Shown one piece after another: positions 11,769-24,149 of a DNA stretch of 64,000 nt; within the stretch, counting starts at the first letter, position 1, and every line of letters begins with the position of its first letter. This stretch comes from Mucor racemosus (taxonomy: Eukaryota > Mucoromycota > Mucoromycetes > Mucorales > Mucoraceae). Position numbers and translations under genes: made by a program. Below the pieces are notes generated by a model. It ran no database searches. It had not been told where the DNA came from and saw only the letters and a program-made list of their open reading frames with translations. The stretch is taken from the NCBI GenBank assembly GCA_027405735.1, contig JAPEHQ010000004.1, positions 1,674,001 to 1,738,000 of the forward strand, read 5' to 3'.

Positions 11769-14700
11769 CTACACAAAACGAGGTAAAATCGTAAACGATT
11801 GAATGGGTGTTGTACTTTCTAATTCTAAGGCATAGAACAAGCAATCCTTTGTTCTATCTAAACGGTCTGTTTTCTTATAAATTTCACCTAAATAATACCA
11901 TGCAGAGGCGTGATCCCAACCATTTTCTTGCGTAACAGCTTGTAATAGTCCTTCAGCTATTTCTAGATGTCCTTGTTCAATGTGAGTTCTTGCCAACCAA
12001 ATCCTGCAATCCACATCATTTGGTTTTGTTACTAAACCTTTCTGGAATGCTGAAATTGCTTTATCTGGTTTATTTTGTGCAAGTCGAATGCGTCCTAGTA
12101 AACACCAGACACCAGCATGTGTTGTCCAATCTACATTTTCTGCTTCTGAAACAGCTTTCAATGCCTCTTCTAATTTGCCTGATCTTAAAAAGCCTTCTGC
12201 TGATAACAACCATAAATCACAAAGCATTTTACATGAACGTTGATGTTGCAATCTTGCATGAGTTGTAGGTCTTGTTGGTGTTGTGGTAGTTTGTAGTAAT
12301 GTGTAAACGCTGATGGTTGAGGATGAAATGCTGTGGATTGAGGAGGCGGATCCTCCGTCAAGTGTTGTAGATAATCCGTTAGCCGTGTTACCTAGAAATA
12401 AATAAGGTAACTTAGCCAAAAACCTGATAATCACATCTCTCATGTAGCCACGAACCTGCTACATTCTCTTTCTTTTGTTTACGAATCAAACCTTTTGGAT
12501 CCAATAAACTCAATTTACTACCATGTCTATGTAATGTATTTCCTCCTGATACTGTAGTTGCTGTAGGTGGTACTGAGCGAACGCTATTGACGTCTGATTT
12601 GTCAAGATGGCTGGTACTAAACATTTCGGCCAAATGGAATTTTCTACCGGTAAATGATGACACTGACGCACTTCGGCCACCTAAACTCCTTGGTTGCATT
12701 GATGAATTACTTGCACTACGATTACGACTTGCTGCCTTTGGTGTACTATCTTTAACTGTAAGTGTACCATTGGAACCATCTGCTGAACTCATATTCCCAA
12801 GAGAGCCTGATAATACCATACCATATCTCGCATTTCCGTTTGAAATAGCTTCGTGTAACATATTTGAACTGGTAGAATCCGGGATCAACTCCGGTACAAC
12901 AATCTTGCCGAAAATTTGGAATAGAGCTTCTTGAGATGCTAATGCAGCTTCTGAACCATGAACACGCTCAACTAATAACGTTTGTGTCATTTGCAATAGA
13001 ACATGTTGTAAGATATCTTCACTATAGTCTACCCAACTGTCCTTGGCGGTGATTATACTGGCTTCCATGAGTGCAATTTCACATGTTTTCAAGGCTTGTC
13101 CTTGATTATCTTTGATTGGACATGTACACAATAATGCAAGTAAATGCCATGATGGTAAATGCTGTGAATTGTATTGTAATGATTGAGTAACCGTTTGAAT
13201 GGCCTGGAAAATATCTCGCATTTCTGCTAATTGAAGCCCCAGTTGATAATAAGTTTTCCAACTCTGATCGTCGATAGCAATTGATTTTCTTAGGGAAACT
13301 AGAGCTTTTTCATGGTATTTTGGTCGACGGTCTTGATCAAAAGCTAATTGTGACCAAAATCAATAAATTAATCTATCAATATAATCAAGTTATATATATC
13401 TTACTTTGACTAGCTAAGAATCCAAATGCCACGCCTAATGTTCTATAAATCAAAGCACCCGTTTGAATGAAATGCTCATCATGTTGATCACTGCTTGCCA
13501 TTTCTTTTGAGTATAATTGTTCTGCCATTTCGGCCATATTCACTGCGGCAGATCCTTTGTATAATTCTTTACAGTACATTTCCACAGCAATGATGAGCAA
13601 TTTTATTTTGTTGTCAAATGTTTCAACTTCTTCACTACGTTGTGGGCCATCTGATTTTTTTAAATTTTCAGCTATTGCTAATTCCTCTATTTCATCCGCA
13701 CTAGGAACAGGTGTGTTATATCCAAATGAATCTGATGCTAATGCTGCTGTAATTGAGCGAGATTCTACCATGGCTTTTGACTCTAGTCCTACTAGATACA
13801 AATACGTACGAAGAGCATGTTCAGCTTCTTCATAGTCGCCCAATTGAACTAATGCATGAAATAAATGTCTAGTGATACAAGGCGAATTGAATGTTTTCAT
13901 AGATGCACGGTTTAATGCTTCAACATAGCCTCTTTTTTCTGTTTCTGAACCACCCACAATTTCAAAATCTTCTGCTAATCTATCTACAAAATCTAAAACC
14001 AATGCATTTGTTTGTCCAGATCGAGGAAAGTGCGCTAATGAATAAACTAATTTTTCGTATACTGTATGAAGTTGCATAATTTCGATACTGAATAACTGAT
14101 GATTATATGCTCTTTGTGCATCTATGAATTGATCCCTATTTTGTTTTCGAATCAATTTTGTCAATGAACCAAGCATATATGTCTCTTTTACTCAAAATGT
14201 ACTTACTCGCTACATTGCTTCCCTTCTTCTGTTTCACTAAAATCAACAGGTGGTTGATATTGATCTGCTTTGTATAAACCGGACAAATATCTTTGCGAGT
14301 ATCTGGTTACAACCACACGTTTATAGATTTTCCATGTATTTAATTGGGATGAACAAGCTTTTTGATAAGCCCTGATGAGATTCATCGTTTGATGTATTTC
14401 ATCCGACTGACAGCTATAAATGTATTTTAACTTCGTGCCATGTTACACATAATGTAGAAAAAACAGTATACCTATCACTCAGCACAAGAAGTGTGCCTCT
14501 ATAAAGACCTTCTTCAGCCCAATCAGCTATAACATGATCAATCAAGTTTGCACATTGGTTCACTGTAGATGATAATGAATTATATGCTTCTATTGCATCT
14601 TGTCGTAATAAATCCAATGACATTGCTAAAAATACAAATGACATGTCAATTATAATGCATCTTTCCTCCCTTCCCCTTGATTGATATCATATGTACCTCT

Positions 14701-15301
14701 TATAGAAAGGGCTTGCATATATAAAGTATAACTGTACCCAGATGTTGGCACCACCTTTTTACATCCAGCCTCGTTTATAGCATCCAAAGCCCTTTGATAT
14801 TCACCACATTCAAACCAAGTCCTTGCAAGAATGATTTTTGCCATCTAAAATATGATGCATTGATAACAATCTTTTTTTGATAATATTTCATTTTATAATA
14901 CATACTTGTTTTACTAATTGCGTTTCTGAACTTGGTTCCTTATCACTTAGTGCTGTTGATAATTGTTGCTGAATTGGTTTCATTAAACTAGATTCTACAC
15001 GTGTCGTTAAACTGACGTTATTTGGTGAATCTTTTGCAAATGTCTTTTTTGAGTCTGAACGATTGCTTTGAAGTACATTTATTAAACTGGCTTCTGCCAA
15101 GATTGATTGTTCGAGCGCTTTTTTGTGTTTGTAAATTAGAAAAAGCGTTATACATTGCGTTTATATAAAATAAACTTTACCAAGACCATTTGGATTATGT
15201 TTCTTATATCTTCTTGCTAATTCTGGTATTGCTTGCCAATTACCTTTACAACGAGCAATATCTATTTCTTTTGAAATAGTGATTGCTTTATTTGTAACCA
15301 T
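11769..15301 (-). CDS. YPP1: TTC7/Ypp1-type TPR protein (EFR3-PI4K complex scaffold)
   Basis: About eight exons: 15181-15301, 14906-15117, 14697-14844, 14472-14625, about 14207-14413, about 13394-14135, 13352 to about 12450, and about 12390 to 11769. Start MVTNKAITISKEIDIARCKGNW at 15301. The N-terminus (IARCKGNWQAIPELARRYKK) and the C-terminal TPR block (LLSAEGFLRSGKLEEALKA, then VWCLLGRIRLAQNKPDKAI and ASAWYYLGEIYKKTDRLD) match the TTC7/Ypp1 family. Members hold PI4-kinase Stt4/PI4KA at the plasma membrane with Efr3 and thereby supply PI4P. A Ser-rich, low-complexity insert (about residues encoded near 12560-12800) separates the TPR groups. The last intron's donor is ambiguous between several GT sites near 12440-12465. 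The intron at 14136-14206 was placed by reading frame, since the nearer AG sites give the wrong phase. Confidence 0.8.
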
Positions 15302-15486
15302 AATTATAATAGAAAAAGAAGGAGAAAAAGAACAAGAAGGCTAGATTACACTCAAGAACGGACCATTTATTTACACGAACGGATGAGTCGGCTCCTGTAA
15401 ATGTCAATTGAACCGGTCCATGTGGTACACGTTTAAATAAGCGATTGAAGTTATATTTTGGAAAATGTGCATATTTATAAGGTAAA

Positions 15487-15510
15487 AAGGGAAGGGAGGG
15501 GTGGGGGGAT
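15487..15510 (+). promoter_or_regulatory. G-run tract (G-quadruplex type) between two genes
   Basis: Plus strand: G-runs of 3, 3, 4 and 6 separated by one or two bases. It lies 3 nt past the RBR gene stop and about 180 bp upstream of the TTC7/Ypp1 start. It is the second such tract in the window. Function not shown. Confidence 0.4.
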
Positions 15511-15512
15511 AG

Positions 15513-16914
15513 TTAATCAATTTCCATTCTGTCTTCTTGCTGATTTTGTTGATGATGAGTTACAAGTCTTGCTTGAATATTTTTCATGTTGGGAACACCA
15601 ATTTCTGTCTTTTCTTCGTTATTTGTACTAGTAGCTAAGGGCGAATTTATTATCATTGCAACCTCATTTGTCACATTGGAACATCTATAGAACCCACAAC
15701 CCTATGCCCAAAAAAAAAGAGTCATTAAATATAATGAGATAATTTGATTCTTCAGCTTACATCTGCCCATGACGATCTACATGCCCAACAGAAGCAAAAT
15801 CCACAATAAGAACAATCAACTTTATTACATCCTTCATCTCGGTTGATCATGATTGAACAATTTGGACATCTTCGGCTGTTGATCAATTTCCATTCAACTG
15901 TTTCCTTGACATCTTTTCTAATGGATTTGTCTGATACAAGTAACTTCATATTTTCTTCACAATTCAAATTTTCATGAGCATCGTAACCACAATGTAAGCA
16001 AATTGAAGAATGACAGCCAGTACTACATGTAAAAAGTTAGTACGATATTACATAATATACGCAAAAAATGAGACATATACCAGCTCATTTCTGGGAAATT
16101 GCTGATATGTGCAAATTGCAATTGTTTCCAAACTTCAGGTTTTACGTAGAAATTATTGATAAACTCTTGTGAAATGTTGTGAGCAAACTTCTTTGGTGTT
16201 TGATTAATATGGGTTTCTTCAAATGTTAATACATCATGCATGATACTTTTATAGAGAGTCAAGAGTTTAGAGTCTGACCAGTCTTGACGTTTGTAGATTG
16301 TAATCCATCTTTTGACTGCAATGTGATCTGTATGGTTTTTATGTGATTCACCTTTGTGACATGAATACAACATGGATTCCATAATATCACAAAACAATCT
16401 ACTGCTGTGATATCATTAATATATACATGTATAGTTCATGCATTAATCAAGACTTACTTTGATTGCATCAATTGATTTCTGTTAATGTTGTAAGTACAGG
16501 GTGTCATTTCAACTTCACAGTGAGGGCAAGCTCGAGTATAGCTTCTGTATGGTTTGTTAAATTTGTCATAGATTTCCACAATCTTTCGAGGTACATATTG
16601 AGTCCACTCATGCTTTGGTATCTGTTCAGTACAGACTGGACACCTGATAGGAGTCACACTCAAGCCCCATGATGACTTGACCACTTCGACAATGTATCTA
16701 AAAAGTAAGGTATTAATATATAGTGTAAAACTTGATCTCAAATTGTATATATGTACTTTTGGAAACAGTCTAAACAATATTGATCTCTACAGTACTCTAA
16801 ACATAAATCAAGCTGTGCATCAAAACAAATAGAACATCTATTCATGAAATGCTCCATCTCATCTTGATCACCAAATGAACTGCTTGCTACGCTTGAATCT
16901 TCAGATTCATACAT
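15513..16914 (-). CDS. RBR-type E3 ubiquitin ligase (RING1-IBR-Rcat)
   Basis: Start MYESEDSSVASSSFGD at 16914. First intron: donor GTACAT after FQK, acceptor near 16698. RING1 begins CSICFDAQLDLCLEYC and continues RDQYCLDCFQKY to RCPVC. The middle region has ACPHCEVEMTPC, and an IBR-like zone has CSTGC...ICLHCGYDAHENLNC. The Rcat/RING2 is CPNCSIMINRDEGCNKVDC then CGFCFCWAC, so the family's catalytic Cys within the DEGCNK segment is present. RBR ligases pass ubiquitin from E2 to a thioester on Rcat before substrate transfer. An unusual insert of about 120 residues (near 16030-16400) separates RING1 from the IBR. The C-terminus ends NQQDRMEID. The substrate is unknown. Confidence 0.85.
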
Positions 16915-18290
16915 TTTTTTTATTTGAATAGATAAGGAAAACCTCTCTCAAGAGATAAAGAAGAATAAAGAAAGAGAGAAAAGAGAAAACGAAAAAAAAA
17001 GGGAAAAAGAATGCGATTGAAATAAATAACAGCATTTGGTATATATATATATAATACATGACCTTGTGACGTTATGTATTGATAAATACAACAACTGATA
17101 ACTAGAAAAAAGATCATCACTTCCCTTGTATACAAGTTTATTGACAGTTTTAGATTCTTTATATTCTTGATTGGCTTTTTGTACTTTAATCATGTTACAA
17201 TTACTCGCAAAATTAAGATTCTCGAGAAATTTTATCTAATAATGTCAATTATTTTGCCAAAGGCAACATGAACCAGGTTTAAAAAATAGTCTTCTTTTTT
17301 TTTTTTATTTAATATGCTTCAAGCACAGTGGTTTTATATACCTTTCGTTACTTGCATAAAAAGTTGTATTACTTATAGGGGCTCACTATGAAAGTCCGGT
17401 TCGGGATTCAATCGATTACTCCTTTCGCAATTTCGAAATACGAGCCAATCCAATGGATTTTTTGGTACCTGAACCAAATGATATTGTGGATACACTTGAT
17501 AATGCAATAATACAAGTACAAGTTTCTATAATATCTAACGAAATCACTAGATAAGTGATGCTTCAAAGCTATGCATGCTATCTTATTTGATACCCTTTCC
17601 TGGTTACACACGTTTATTTGGCGACGGCGCATTCTTGTGATATTTCAAAACATGCATATTTTCCTGCTATGTACAGTAAATGTTGTTTTATAATTCATTA
17701 AAAATAAATGCATGAAATTTTTGTACATCAACAATAAAGAAACTTTATGATTTCAATAATACCAGTAATTAACTATATCTATCGCTGATTTTTAACATTA
17801 TTGTTCAAAACATCACATAATGCTAAAAATGCACAACCGTTGATTTTGATCACTGATATCTATCAATTTTGAAGATTTTTTGAAACCACAGTAAATCATT
17901 TCAAAAATACAATTTACGATATTTCTTTTCCATAAATCTCAAGAGTAATACAAAGCTTCTAGTGTTTGATTAGCTAGAGTTTTAAAATTATTAAATGACT
18001 GGTCGTTGTTATTTATGTATCTAACAAATAATACGAAATTTTACGGCTTAGTTTTTTTACTAAATGTGAAGCATACTTGTTCAAATTTTGCTACACAGAG
18101 TCAAATTAAATGAATATATATATACAGTACTGCAAAACATGTCTGATATTACCTTGCCCCTCACAATAACAATAGAAACACAAACTTTCTCTTCCTTCAA
18201 TAAAAATGCTTCAAACATATTATCTTCTCTGGCCCAACTTCATAATAAAGTTTTATAAAAATTAATACATCAATCACGAAAATATATTCA
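16915..18290. other. intergenic region
   Basis: Upstream of the RBR gene. AT-rich with TA microsatellites near 17040-17055 and 18115-18125. No gene or tRNA is recognised. Confidence 0.45.
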
Positions 18291-19880
18291 TTTTATAAAA
18301 TTTCATGCAGTTTGATTACAATTACACTCTATAACTGACAAACTATACTCAGAAAAAGTTACTGTAACACTACGGCAAAAAATTATGTAAGTACATGGTA
18401 CATGATACATGATGGATGACACATGAAAATAATGTAATTTTTGATTTTTAACATTATTCAACTAGCAAAACCATGATAACATTAAATAATGTAAATAAAT
18501 GATAACATTCAAGTACATTCACGTACACTTACGTACATATTAATTAATGTTAACATATTTTTACATCATTTTTCCCGTAGTGCAAGTTAAAATGAATTTT
18601 GACATTTTTGTTGGAAATACCTTCTCGAACAAAATTTGTATTTTCAAAAAACTTGAATTTTCATAGTTTTCAATCTTCAAAATCGGAGCGCGCCTTCTTT
18701 TCTATAACTAACCTTATAATAAACATTCTTTAGGATATACCTATGACACTGCTAAATAGATATGAACTGGTCGCATTATGCTACATATTCCTAAATTTAT
18801 TTTATATCTCATAGAAGCCTCCAATATACGTAAAATTCACTACTTTTTCCTTGAAAACTGGGTCTCACTTTTCATCCCTGCCCAACTTTTTTTTTCACTA
18901 AATAATATTAAGAAACAATTATATTCCAATGTACCTGAGATGTTCAGCTTTAATTCAAAAACAAGTATTCGGAAATATCCTACTTTTTGCTGTTGGTATT
19001 AATTTTTCAGCGTTAAGGTTTCAGATTTTTTACGCGTATTTTACTGCTAATGGATTGAAAACTTTGAGGCTTCATATCTCCAGAGAAAATTAAGCTATAC
19101 TAACACTTTCTAATAATAAAATTTACTTGTTTTGAAGAGCTCTATAATATATTTTAATTTAAAAAAATTCTGAACACTTTTATTTTTTTTCATTTTTTTT
19201 TGGCATTTCTATAGTAGGTTTCAAAATATTGGCTAAAGTGAGCAACATTTTTTTTGCATTCATGTTATGAAGCTCGTGGAGCTCTCTCAGACCCAATTTA
19301 GAGTTTTTCAAAATATTGATTTTTCGTGGAGATATCCTCAAAAATGTGTACAAAGAGACACCCTCATCTCTAACCTCAATTTTCCCCTTGTATACCCTCA
19401 TCCCAAATTCTGAAACAGAAAAAATTTGGACAAAAATGTTGTTTTCTCGACGAATAATGCAGCTAGAAGGTTTTGCAATAGCTCGATCGATAGATACTTT
19501 TTTTGCGCATTATTTCAGTTTATTATATTCTAAATATGCTTATAAAAAATGATGTATATCTTCAAAAAACCTCCAAAATTTCAATTGCATTTTGCGCAAA
19601 ATTTTAAGTGAAACATTTTTTCAAATTTTATATATATGGATGCAAAATTTAAAACTGTACAAAAACCATTTAATACGGTAGGCCGACTTACTTTGCAGTT
19701 CATGAGCATTTAAACAATTTTGTTTTTTGAATCATTTTTGATCTTTTTTTTCGAATTGATTTTGGAGCCCCGTTACTATATGGTTTAAGCTGTAATAAGA
19801 ACTATTATTTTGATTATCTCGACAAAAAATCAATATTTTTTGCTAAAACCAAAAACACAGAGTAGCAATCAATTAGGCCT
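18290..19880 (+). repeat. repeat R1, copy B (most complete), carrying a MITE
   Basis: The longest R1 copy. The right two thirds match copy A; the left flank (18290-18760) matches inverted copy C at 25850-26080, including AATCGGAGCGCGCC. The left part is split by a 215-bp CACTA-ended element at 18368-18582; copy C lacks that insertion. The end near CAGAGTAGC matches copies A and D. Confidence 0.8.
18368..18582. mobile_element. CACTA-ended MITE (non-autonomous DNA transposon)
   Basis: The ends are inverted: left CACTACGGCAAAAAATTATG, right ...CATCATTTTTCCCGTAGTG; over about 22 bp they match with a few changes. At 215 bp with no coding capacity this is MITE-sized. The 3-bp flanks are TAA (left) and CAA (right). 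The uninserted counterpart in R1 copy C reads CTATAAGTTAAAATG, so a 3-bp TAA duplication with one later change fits. CACTA (CMC/EnSpm) elements have CACTA ends and 3-bp duplications, so assignment to that superfamily is by ends only. Confidence 0.75.
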
Positions 19881-20248
19881 ATCTTGTGAATACAGAAATT
19901 AAGCCCTTAATGTTGCTTCCACAGGTTATCATAGTAATTTATAAGATAATAAACTTTTTATGCTGTAATTCTTATTGTGAAAGTAAGCTAACTAATTTGG
20001 GATGATATTCCTAATTATTCTCAGTTAACTGAAGAATGGTCCGGAATGTGCGGGATATATGAGACACAATAATATTTAGTTGTATGAAATATGTGCCCTT
20101 CAAATATGCTATGTTATTAATGTAAATAAATACTGATTTAACGGATGAAATTGTAATATAGAATTTATATATAAAAAGGACAAATTATTGATATTAAATA
20201 AAGATTCTCTTCAGTTTTTGTGTGTGATTTGATTTAACCAGTTTCTTT

Positions 20249-21230
20249 TGCAGTAAATGACGAAGTTATTTACTAAAATAAAAAAAATATAAAAATAAAA
20301 GCAGTAGAAATACAATTATAATCAGCTTAAATTTTTATTACAAAAGATTTCTGAAGAGTTAAAATAATTGAAAAGTATGAGGGTATTTATAGTGATTTGG
20401 AGAACTTGGATACCATCAGGCTTGAATGGATATATATTTAGCAATCTTTTAGTTTTGAGTACATTGTTATTGATTTGATATTTTAAGGGGTAAATTGTGT
20501 AGAGCATTGACCATAAGGGACTGTATGTTAAGTGTGACAATATCGACCTTTTGGGAAATGGTTGTTTTGTTTATTTCTGTCATATCTATTTTATGTAACC
20601 TTGATTTTTAAGGGGTAGTTTTTTTTATATGCTTGAATCTTATTTATATTGATAGTGCAACTTTGATATAGATGAGTAGTTGACTAAATTGATATCTTTG
20701 TTTATTATTATTATTGATTTGGATAGAACCCTGTTTTGATATATATGTCATTTGTGTAATTGATTGCGCCGTGATCAAGGGTGCTATCATCTACACGACA
20801 TGTATGGTTCAAAAAGGGTATTTCATATTTTTAGCATGCGTTTTGTTATGTCAATATCATATCCTAGGTCGCACATTCAAGGTCGCAGTCAATATTCGGT
20901 ATTATAATAGTAAATCAACAGGTGTACACGTTGACTCACATGCGTCTTAGTAAATTGGTGTAATGTTCTTAGATAGTAATTCTGTGTAATAGTTATAATG
21001 AAAAGTATATAAATACATCCTCTGGATGTATTGTTAATAAAAAGTGTAATATTTTGGCAAGATTATTTCTTAAGACCGTTTTGACATTTCACGTTTGTTA
21101 TTGTGTTCAATTGAAGCGTTTGTTTATTATTGTTGTTCACATTTCAAATGGCATCATATCTTATGAGCGACACTTGGAATTTAGGTTGTTTTATTTTTAT
21201 CAAGCGTTTTTAGTATGTAATTCCACTGTA
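20249..21230 (+). mobile_element. LTR2, probable 5' LTR of a decayed retrotransposon, split by a solo LTR
   Basis: The sequence from TGCAGTAAATGAC (20249) to ...TTCCACTGTA (21230), minus the nested LTR1, is about 729 bp and matches the inverted 722-bp unit at 52402-53123. That unit has perfect 9-bp inverted termini TGCAGTGAA/TTCACTGCA, as expected of an LTR. A gag remnant follows downstream in the right orientation. No clear primer-binding site is seen after 21230, so the LTR reading is probable rather than proven. Confidence 0.65.
20844..21091 (+). mobile_element. solo LTR1 nested in LTR2, 5-bp target duplication CGTTT
   Basis: The 248-bp unit begins TGTTATGTCAA and ends TTGACATTTCA (imperfect inverted ends, TG...CA). 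It is flanked by CGTTT on both sides (20839-20843 and 21092-21096). The empty site is in the inverted LTR2 copy near 52530. A TATA-like TATATAAATAC lies near 21006-21017. No internal coding region or partner LTR is present, so it is a solo LTR. A second copy is at 63495-63740. Confidence 0.88.
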
Positions 21231-21354
21231 TCTTTATTAAATTATACATTTTTTCTTGCTACAATATTTATTCTATATCTTGTGCAATTCATTTTTTTAA
21301 ATCCTATAATAATCCAAATTTTATTAATTATCCTTATTTTTAAATACCTTATTA

Positions 21355-22604
21355 TGTCTATGTCTGGTCCTACTTCTTCTTCTGTCAATGCTTCAACTAT
21401 GAAAATTGACGATGTTTCTGGTTCTCTATTGGTTGGTGGTGTTGACCAAGAAGCCCCACTCGAGGTTGCTCTTTAGCAACTTCATCAAGCTGTTCTTGCT
21501 TGCTTTGGGTGTACGTATTGCTACTGCTGGTAACAAACCCAGTAGGGAAGTTGATCCCTTGCTTTTGTTGTTGTGGAGACAAAAAAATCTGACTTACAGG
21601 CTTTGGAGGAGGCCGTATCAATGGTTGGTGAGTAGCTCGTCTTCTAGTTCTGCTGAAAACCAAAATTGGGCTGTTCCTGGTGGATTACCATTGTTCCAAT
21701 GGGTCGGTGCTGTTTAAGATGACAAGAAGGAGGTTTTTGCGGATATCGAAGAATTAGTATTGGTGTCGAGCCGGGTTTTGCCTGCCAAATTTAATAGAAT
21801 AAGCTGGGCTCGACAACAACCCTACGAAGAATACTTTCGTCGATTCGAAGACGTGTTGAGTAGTTATACTCTCAATTTTGACAAGCATTGGTTCCGCCTG
21901 TTGCCTCGTTGTTTAAGCAACAATCTCCGTGATTGGATGAATAATGAATACGTTCTAGCTTCTGGGTCTAAGGTCTCTTGGATCAAATTAAAAGCTGCCA
22001 TTACTGGACAGTATGGTATTCCTAAGGAACAACTCAGGTTCGAAAGGATCCGGGAGTTTTTTGGGTGCGCTAAACTGGGCAATGAATCTGTTGACAATTT
22101 CTTGGAGCGGTTCAAAGCTTTGAAGGCCAAGTCGGAAGTGACCCATCGTTTTGTTATTGCGAAAGTATTTTTTGACGCTTTCCCTGAGTTTGTCTCTCGA
22201 CTAATCATGATAGCTATGAGTCATGCTCCTGAGTCTTCGTTTTATGACTTGGATTACGTCTCTGCTGTTGATAAGAGGAGTCTAATTCTACTAGTGGAAA
22301 GAAGCGTCCTTCTCCTGATGGTGCTTTTGTGTCTGTTTTCTCAGAATATAAGAAATCTAAATACGCTTATGGATTTTCTGGTGCTGCTCGTGCTAGTTCT
22401 TTTAGGCATTCAAATTCTTCTGATTCGTCTGGACAAGGTGTCAAATTTGTGTCCAAGTTTGGTAGAACAATGCAAGAACATATTGCTGAACGTACTTGTA
22501 AAGAATGTCTAAACGTTAATCAGTTAAGTCTGATGTGGATGCTGCTTCATTGTCTGCCCGTGTGGACGACCAACAAGGTGTTGTGCTTGCCTCAGGGTTT
22601 TTAA
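21355..22604 (+). pseudogene. decayed Ty3/Gypsy-type gag
   Basis: It starts near MSMSGPTSSSVNAS (21355) and meets a stop at 21474. Coding-like sequence then continues across frames, with a further stop at 21715-21717. The best part is 21760-22280 (EEYFRRFEDVLSSYTLNFD, NLRDWMNNEYVLASGS, GNESVDNFLERFKALKAKSE), typical of retrotransposon gag capsid-like domains. A frameshift near 22285 moves the frame to SGKKRPSPDGAFVSVFSEYK... with a Cys-containing tail. No protease, reverse transcriptase, RNase H or integrase follows. It is an old internal remnant, probably belonging to the LTR2 element just upstream. Confidence 0.72.
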
Positions 22605-22949
22605 AAGGGTTTAAAAGCATAATTCATCAAACTTACTTACAGCTTACAGTAGATGTTAAATACTCCCCGTATACTATTAGTATCATCTTGTTTTTTATTT
22701 AATTGCTGTATTATTAAAAATCAAGCTTTTCATAGCTTATAACTATGACAATGGGATGTTTCTGAATTTAGATTGACATTTATCATAAGGCAGGCTAATG
22801 ATACGTTTTTTGGTACTACTGTAGATGGAACCAGTAGTCTAATTTATTTATAAAATTTGAATGCAAATAAAGAGGAACCATTTCTAAGTAGTACTTAAGT
22901 TGATTCTGATTAAGCATTGAATAAATTGGCTTGGGACAAAGAGGGTAAA

Positions 22950-23860
22950 AAGGCGACAATATCTTCCAGTGATGGCCATGTTTATGTTTATGATATTGGA
23001 GGGGAGAGGGGAGAGACTAAAACTCACTGTAAATCACCTCTAGCGCAATAATTATAAAGAAAGACTATTATATTATCATCAAATAAACTACCACACAATA
23101 TTAAAATGTATAATGATTTGCAGTAATAAGTTTGAATCAAGTTGGTACAGCATCGTAAATTCTTGAAAAATTCTCAAGTATTATAAAATCTCTTATTTTT
23201 AAGACCGACAAGGCTTATAAGCGAAATATTAATTTAGAAAATTATTTTTGTCCAGATCATCAATTTTGACATTTTTTAAATTTTTTTTTTATTTTGCAAA
23301 TCTAGAGTTAATTATACTACCAATTATAAAAACGAAAAATATACACATATGCAAAATTTAGCGCTCTATTTGCTCAATAAAAAATAACAAACATTTTTAT
23401 TGCAAAATATTACATGAAAATCCTATAATCAAAAATCAGTTTTTGGGACAAAAGTACAAATTTTCATTACTTAACATTTAATATTAAGCTTTTATAAAAT
23501 GTGTATTAGTCATAGCTACAATTTTCTCTCACAATGTAGTATATTTAAACGTTGGTTTTGTTATCAAAATTTGATTTTTCTGTTTTTTGATCAAAATCAT
23601 GAGTGTTGGTAAGGATAAAATGAGCCCCGAAAATGTCCGCTACAAAAACTGAATTTTCAGACCGTATGTGGTTAAATATTCGAAAAGTTTAAAAAAAAAA
23701 CCGCTTTTTTATTTAAAATTTAGATATATACCGTCGTATAAGAGACTTAGCCATTCAATCTTGCTATGCTCAATTACGGCGTCGCTCTACGGGCTCGTTT
23801 TTGCAATTTTTTAATGAATCTATGATATGACGGCCGGTTTTTCTGGTAGAAAAATGTATG
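22950..23860 (-). repeat. repeat R2, uninterrupted copy (LINE empty site)
   Basis: The reverse complement matches 37040-37278 plus 42817-43440, the two sides of the LINE insertion. At 23581-23610 the sequence reads through the point where the LINE sits in the other copy. It carries the landmark GTAATTGAGCATAGCAAG (minus strand, near 23770-23790). No coding motif is recognised. Confidence 0.78.
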
Positions 23861-24149
23861 TTTCTATGATAATAACAGATATTGCCTATTTAGTTTAATT
23901 TATGGGTTAATGCGCTGTAATGTTGCTTTTACATTGACTGAAATGTGTAATTTAGCAGGGTTTTAAATGCGCTAAATAATGTAAAGCCTTAAAAATCCTT
24001 TTATACGTTTGTTGTTTTTCTCTTTTTGTTTTCATATTCCAAGGATATATTCAACGTTTGATAAGGCATATCAGACTATCAAGCTGATATTCTTTTCTTT
24101 TATCTGAATACGCAAGCTAACACAAGGGACTAATGATTTTAATATAGGT

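Noticed and set aside
17340..17440. Possible tRNA-like GGTTCGGGATTCAATC
   Set aside because: No acceptor stem, D arm or anticodon arm could be paired around it.
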